Positions 60,013 through 64,000 of a stretch of DNA of 64,000 nt are shown here, one piece after another; the stretch's first letter is position 1; each line of letters begins with the position of its first letter. This DNA comes from JASGCK01 sp031430035. GTDB lineage: Bacteria; Pseudomonadota; Gammaproteobacteria; Burkholderiales; Burkholderiaceae_C. The position numbers and the translations under genes are program-made. The notes beneath the pieces are model-generated. The model saw only the letters and a list, made by a program, of their open reading frames with translations, did not search any database and had not been told where the DNA came from. The stretch covers positions 1-64,000 of the forward strand of contig JANPAS010000094.1 in NCBI GenBank assembly GCA_031430035.1, in the 5' to 3' direction.

Positions 60013-61532
60013 ATAACAACATCCCCAGCACCCACACCTTCCTCTGGCACGACTACGAAACCTTCGGGCTAAACACACGGCGTGATCGCCCTGCGCAGTT
60101 TGCGGGGATTCGCACGGATGCAGATTTGAATGAAATTGGCGAGCCGATTGAGCTGTATTGCCAGCCGCACGCCGACTACCTGCCCGACCCGACTTCGTGT
60201 TTGCTCACTGGCATTACGCCGCAGCGCTGCCAAGAGCGCGGCATTCCAGAGCCGGAATTTGCACGGCAGATTGAAGAAGCTCTTGGCGCACAGCGCACGA
60301 TTGGCGTGGGCTACAACACGATTCGATTTGATGACGAGGTGACGCGCAATTTATTTTGGCGCAACTTGATCGACCCGTATTCGCGCGAGTGGCGCAACCA
60401 GTGTGGGCGCTGGGATGTACAAGATTTGGTGCGTGCCACTTATGCGCTACGTCCTGACGGCATCCACTGGCCTGTGGATGCGGACGGCAAACCGCGCTTC
60501 AAACTGGAGATGTTGACAAAAGCGAATGGCATCGCGCACGAGGCAGCGCATGATGCGGTGAGTGACGTGCGCGCCACCATTGCGCTGGCGCGGCTTATCA
60601 AAACGCTCCAGCCCAAGCTGTTCGATTTTTATTTGGCACTGCACAAAAAAGACCGCGTCATGCAGGAGATGAACCTTCCCGCCACGCAAATGTTTGCCAA
60701 GCCGTTTATCCACGTGAGCGGGATGTTCCCCGCCGAGCGCGGCTGCATGGCGGTGATGTGGCCACTGGCGACGCATCCGACCAACAAGAACGAAATCATT
60801 GCTTGGGATTTGTGTTCTGGCAGCAGCGAGTCACCCGCCGACTTACCCAGCATCTTGATGGACTTGAAGGCAGAGCAAATCCGCGAACGCATGTTTACCA
60901 AACAAGATGATTTGCCAGACGGCGTGACACGTCTACCCATCAAAACCGTTCATCTGAACAAGTCTCCGTTTGTGCTGGGCAATCTGAAAACCCTCACGCC
61001 CGCGCTGCAAGAAAAATGGGGCATTGATTTAGAACCATGCCTCGGGAAGGCACAGCTAGCAAGGGCTTTGCCTGATATGAGTGCTGTCTGGAGCGAAGTC
61101 TTTAAGCGCCCTGCCAGCGACAACAACGTACCGCCTGATGTGGATGAAGCGCTCTACGATGGTTTTATCAATGATGCGGACAGACGCGCATTGGCGCAGC
61201 AACAAAAGTTAGCAACAACGAATCCCGATCAGCTTGGAAAACGTCATCCTGCGTTTGATGACCCGCGTTTAGATGAGGTGTTTTGGCGCTACCGCGCGCG
61301 CAACTTCCCGCAAAGTTTGAATGACGAAGAGCAGGCTGCGTGGCATGAGCATTGCCGCAATCGCTTGGTGGATGGCACAGGCAATGCTCGAACGCTCGCG
61401 AGCTATTTTGAACAGATTGATAACCTGCAAGCCATACTGGATAAGGCTTCCGAGCCAGATGTGGCTGGGAAGACCGTGTTAATGCGGCTTCGCGAATATG
61501 GGATGGGTTTGCAGCGTTCGGTATCATGTTGA
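60009..61532 (+). CDS. sbcB: Exodeoxyribonuclease I
   Basis: A 507-residue 3'-5' single-strand DNA exonuclease of the DnaQ fold. It starts with GTG at 60009. The first catalytic motif is LWHDYETFGLN (Asp-x-Glu), the second region is VGYNTIRFDDEVTRNLFW, and the third is HEAAHDAVSDVRATIALARL, with His and Asp. The C-terminal SH3-like and helical domains follow (HVSGMFPAERGCMAVMWPL onward), as in E. coli ExoI (475 residues). It suppresses RecF-pathway recombination and degrades single strands from the 3' end. Coupled to radA. Confidence 0.95.
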   Translation: MNNNIPSTHTFLWHDYETFGLNTRRDRPAQFAGIRTDADLNEIGEPIELYCQPHADYLPDPTSCLLTGITPQRCQERGIPEPEFARQIEEALGAQRTIGVGYNTIRFDDEVTRNLFWRNLIDPYSREWRNQCGRWDVQDLVRATYALRPDGIHWPVDADGKPRFKLEMLTKANGIAHEAAHDAVSDVRATIALARLIKTLQPKLFDFYLALHKKDRVMQEMNLPATQMFAKPFIHVSGMFPAERGCMAVMWPLATHPTNKNEIIAWDLCSGSSESPADLPSILMDLKAEQIRERMFTKQDDLPDGVTRLPIKTVHLNKSPFVLGNLKTLTPALQEKWGIDLEPCLGKAQLARALPDMSAVWSEVFKRPASDNNVPPDVDEALYDGFINDADRRALAQQQKLATTNPDQLGKRHPAFDDPRLDEVFWRYRARNFPQSLNDEEQAAWHEHCRNRLVDGTGNARTLASYFEQIDNLQAILDKASEPDVAGKTVLMRLREYGMGLQRSVSC

Positions 61533-61552
61533 AAAACAACTAAGGAGATGAG

Positions 61553-62854
61553 ATGAAATCGCTTTTGACTAGCTTGACCGTTTTAACTTTAGGACTACTC
61601 ACCATGTCCACATCTTTGGCCCAAAATAATCCGAATACTAATCGCATTGACACCATCCGCGCCGATGCCCCCGCCCTAGCCGCTTATGGCTCTCACACCA
61701 TTGGCGTGCGCACGGTGCAAGTTGTCAATCCGAATCAAATCGACATACTGAAAATTGACCCCAAAGCTCCCAAACCAGAGGCTTTGCCGCGCTACAACCG
61801 ACCGCTGACTCTAGAAGTGTGGTATCCAGCAGCTGCCGGCGCAACTGGCAACACGACGCTGAGGGCTCTGCTGCGCGATGGTAAAACTGAGGCAACTTTG
61901 CAGGGGCGTGCTGTTCGCGATGCTGCACCCGCAGCGGCGGTGGGCGCTGGCTTTCCGCTCGTCATTATTTCGCACGGCTTTCCTGGCAATCGCTTTTTGC
62001 TCTCACCTATCGCGGAGAACATTGCATCCAAGGGTTACATCGTCGCGTCAATTGATCACACCGACTCTACTTACGATGTCTTTACTAAAAATCCGCTGAG
62101 CTTTGCATCCACACTCGTTAACAGGCCGCTTGACCAAGTCTTTGTTGTGAATGCGATGGCAGGACTTGCTAAGGAGTCCTCATCTTTTTTGTACAAGCAA
62201 GTCGATACTGAGAATAGCGCCGTCATTGGCTATTCGATGGGTGGCTATGGCGCCCTCATTACCGCAGGCGCTGCGATAACGCAAAAGGCCGTGGACTCGA
62301 CCACGGCGCCAGTCATCGTGCCGTACGGTGCGCTTGGCGTGCATTTAGCTGGTAGCGCATCACACACGGCTTTGTTCGATAAGCGAATTAAAACGGTGGT
62401 TGCTATTGCGCCCTGGGGACACAGTCGCGGCTTGTTCGATGCGCCCTCTTTATCGCATATCAAAATTCCCATGTTTGTTGTGGCAGGATCAATCGATGAT
62501 GTATCGGGCTACGACAACATCCGCGCATCGTGGCAAGGCGCAACAGGCGTTGGCCGTACGCTGCTCACTTTTGAAAACGCGAATCACAACGCCGCCGCGC
62601 CCATGCCCGTGCCGCTAGAGGCGCAAGCGATTGACCCAAAAACGGGGGCGACGATGGCCAACCATTACATCGACGCGGTTTGGGACAACGTGCGCATGAA
62701 CAATCTCTCGCAGCACTACATCACGGCTTGGCTTGGCAAATACCTTAAAGCCGACGCGGCGATGGATGCTTACTTTGACCCTGCTGCGTGGAAGGGCTTT
62801 CCGCCTCGCACCGCTAAGGGCTTGAAGATTGAGGCGCTACCCGCTGGAAAGTGA
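61553..62854 (+). CDS. Secreted alpha/beta hydrolase, chlorophyllase/PAF-acetylhydrolase-like
   Basis: A 433-residue exported protein: signal peptide ending TSLAQ (about 24), then an alpha/beta hydrolase. VIISHGFPGNRFLLSPIAEN is the oxyanion loop, VIGYSMGGYGA the nucleophile elbow, and FENANHNAAAP holds the catalytic His. It resembles dienelactone hydrolase, chlorophyllase and platelet-activating-factor acetylhydrolase families, which act on esters. TAAGGAGA lies before the ATG. The 3' end overlaps the AmpG-like gene by 18 bases on the other strand. Confidence 0.85.
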   Translation: MKSLLTSLTVLTLGLLTMSTSLAQNNPNTNRIDTIRADAPALAAYGSHTIGVRTVQVVNPNQIDILKIDPKAPKPEALPRYNRPLTLEVWYPAAAGATGNTTLRALLRDGKTEATLQGRAVRDAAPAAAVGAGFPLVIISHGFPGNRFLLSPIAENIASKGYIVASIDHTDSTYDVFTKNPLSFASTLVNRPLDQVFVVNAMAGLAKESSSFLYKQVDTENSAVIGYSMGGYGALITAGAAITQKAVDSTTAPVIVPYGALGVHLAGSASHTALFDKRIKTVVAIAPWGHSRGLFDAPSLSHIKIPMFVVAGSIDDVSGYDNIRASWQGATGVGRTLLTFENANHNAAAPMPVPLEAQAIDPKTGATMANHYIDAVWDNVRMNNLSQHYITAWLGKYLKADAAMDAYFDPAAWKGFPPRTAKGLKIEALPAGK

Positions 62855-64000
62855 TGCACTGCGGCTTTGCATCCGCGCCGCCCACCAAACCAGCACCAGC
62901 ACGGGTAGCCCTAATAACGCAGTTGCCGTAAAGAAGTTTGCGTAACCCTGCGCATCCACAAACTCGCCCGAAAAGCCTGCTAGGAATTTGGGCAAGAGCA
63001 GCATCAACGAGCTAAAGAGCGCGTACTGCGTAGCGGTGTAGTTGATGTTGGTGAGGCTGGACAAATACGCAATAAACGCGGCGCTGGCAATGCCGCTGGC
63101 TAGGTTGTCGGCGGAGACAACGTAGATAAGCGCCGTGACATCGTGCCCCTTTGAGCCCAGCCACACAAATAGCAAATTGGTGAGACTGGACAGCACCGCG
63201 CCCGCCATCATGAGGCGCATCACGCCAACCGTGCCTTTGCCTAAATAAGGCGCTAGCGCACCGCCAATAAATGCGCCCAAGAGCGTCATCGCTACACCGT
63301 AAATTTTGGTGACGGCTGCGACCTCGGCTTTGGTGTAGCCCATGTCCACATAAAACGGGTTCGCCATGATGCCCATCACGATGTCGGAGATTCGGTACGT
63401 GGCAATGAGTGCAAGGATGAGCGCAGCTTGCCAGCGGTAACGGCTGATGAATTCGGCAAATGGTTGAACGAGCGCCACCTGCAGCCAATCGCGCAAGTTT
63501 TTTGCCCGAACAATGGCGGCGGTTTGCGCGGGTTCTTTGGAGAAGATGACCGTCAACACGCCCACCAGCATCGAGACCGCCATCACGCTGTAGGCCACAC
63601 TCCATGCGGCTTGGTCGTAGTTGGTGGCTCCTATTGTCGAACTTGCAACTTCGGCTCTGGCAGCAATCCACAGCACGCCAGCGCCCGCCCAAATCATGGC
63701 CAGGCGATAGCCGCCTTGGTAGCTAGCAGCTAGCGCTGCCTGCTGGTCGGTTGCGGCTGACTCAATGCGAAATGCGTCGAGCGCGATGTCTTGTGTGGCG
63801 CTTGAAAACGCCACGAGCAGTGCGCACCAAACGATAGCGCTCAAGGACTCTTTGGGGTCGCTCATGGCCATACCCACCAGCCCTGCCATCACGCCAACTT
63901 GGGCAAGCAAGAGCCACGAGCGGCGGCGACCTAAGCGCCCGAGCAGCGGCAACGAAACGCGGTCTACCAGTGGTGCCCACACCCACTTAAAGCCGTAGGC
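62837..64000 (-). CDS. AmpG-like muropeptide permease (MFS), 5' end outside window
   Basis: The frame stays open to the right window edge, so the true start and first helices are missing. The first residues seen are AYGFKWVWAPLVDRVSLPLL, the conserved AmpG loop after transmembrane helix 2 (FKFLWAPLLDR in E. coli). About ten hydrophobic segments follow, with SSATQDIALDAFRIE, RISDIVMGIMANPFYVDMGY and LASGIASAAFIAYLSSLTN. AmpG imports GlcNAc-anhydroMurNAc peptides for wall recycling and AmpC induction. A start at the internal GTG (63982) would remove key helices and is not believable. Confidence 0.88.
   Translation of the reverse strand, partial: AYGFKWVWAPLVDRVSLPLLGRLGRRRSWLLLAQVGVMAGLVGMAMSDPKESLSAIVWCALLVAFSSATQDIALDAFRIESAATDQQAALAASYQGGYRLAMIWAGAGVLWIAARAEVASSTIGATNYDQAAWSVAYSVMAVSMLVGVLTVIFSKEPAQTAAIVRAKNLRDWLQVALVQPFAEFISRYRWQAALILALIATYRISDIVMGIMANPFYVDMGYTKAEVAAVTKIYGVAMTLLGAFIGGALAPYLGKGTVGVMRLMMAGAVLSSLTNLLFVWLGSKGHDVTALIYVVSADNLASGIASAAFIAYLSSLTNINYTATQYALFSSLMLLLPKFLAGFSGEFVDAQGYANFFTATALLGLPVLVLVWWAARMQSRSASLSSG

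Noticed and set aside
1..64000. rRNA, tRNA, CRISPR or prophage genes
   Set aside because: No cloverleaf-like segment, rRNA sequence, repeat-spacer array, integrase or phage structural gene was recognised on either strand by reading.

Overview
The window looks like chromosomal DNA of a betaproteobacterium of the order Burkholderiales, probably Comamonadaceae or a near relative. The grounds are the gene order dksA - STAS-like gene - hslV - hslU, a CHCC zinc-finger gene beside waaF, a very large DUF3683/FAD/Fe-S oxidoreductase, three orphan Bug-type solute receptors, and an HslV sequence of the Comamonadaceae type. The placement is inference from protein families; no rRNA or tRNA gene is present to test it. 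Genes are tightly packed, often with 1-4 base ATGA or TAATG overlaps, and no gap exceeds about 150 bases.

Layout. 1-4796: the edge of a ribbon-helix-helix antitoxin-like gene, an AraC regulator, a secreted alpha/beta hydrolase, and an Lrp/AsnC regulator divergent from glmS. 4889-18391: two catabolic blocks around Bug receptors (aldehyde dehydrogenase, NTF2-like protein, bicupin, HpcH/HpaI aldolase, flavin reductase, two LigI-like amidohydrolases, a two-subunit class I fumarase/tartrate dehydratase, an IclR regulator, two MaoC hydratases, an acyl-CoA ligase and an SDR). The substrate is not known. 18378-35560: a two-component system followed by a 15-kb island of exported clan CD proteases. 35594-44372: uup, SDRs, a GT41 O-GlcNAc-transferase-like protein, a probable idonate/gluconate module (SDR, Bug receptor, zinc alcohol dehydrogenase), a YbeD-like protein, a CHCC zinc finger and waaF. 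44380-64000: the giant oxidoreductase, hslUV-dksA (minus strand), a glycerol operon glpD-glpK with two LivK-like binding proteins (minus strand), then proC, radA, sbcB, a secreted hydrolase and a truncated AmpG-like permease.

The most interesting part is 18378-35560. A NarL-type sensor kinase/response regulator pair is divergent from a lipoprotein-OmpA pair. These are followed by a secreted TPR-CHAT protease, a CHASE2 membrane protein, an SH3-caspase-DUF4384 protein, a TpsB/ShlB-like outer-membrane transporter and four more caspase-fold proteins. Three of the last four are tandem paralogs with near-identical catalytic domains and divergent C-terminal domains. Six intact Cys/His protease domains are therefore predicted outside the cytoplasm together with an outer-membrane pore and a peptidoglycan anchor. 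No TpsA cargo gene lies beside the pore. A 20-base palindrome (arms CCTCCTAT and ATAGGAGG) recurs three times, only at the heads of transcription blocks in this island, and is a good candidate operator for the adjacent response regulator.
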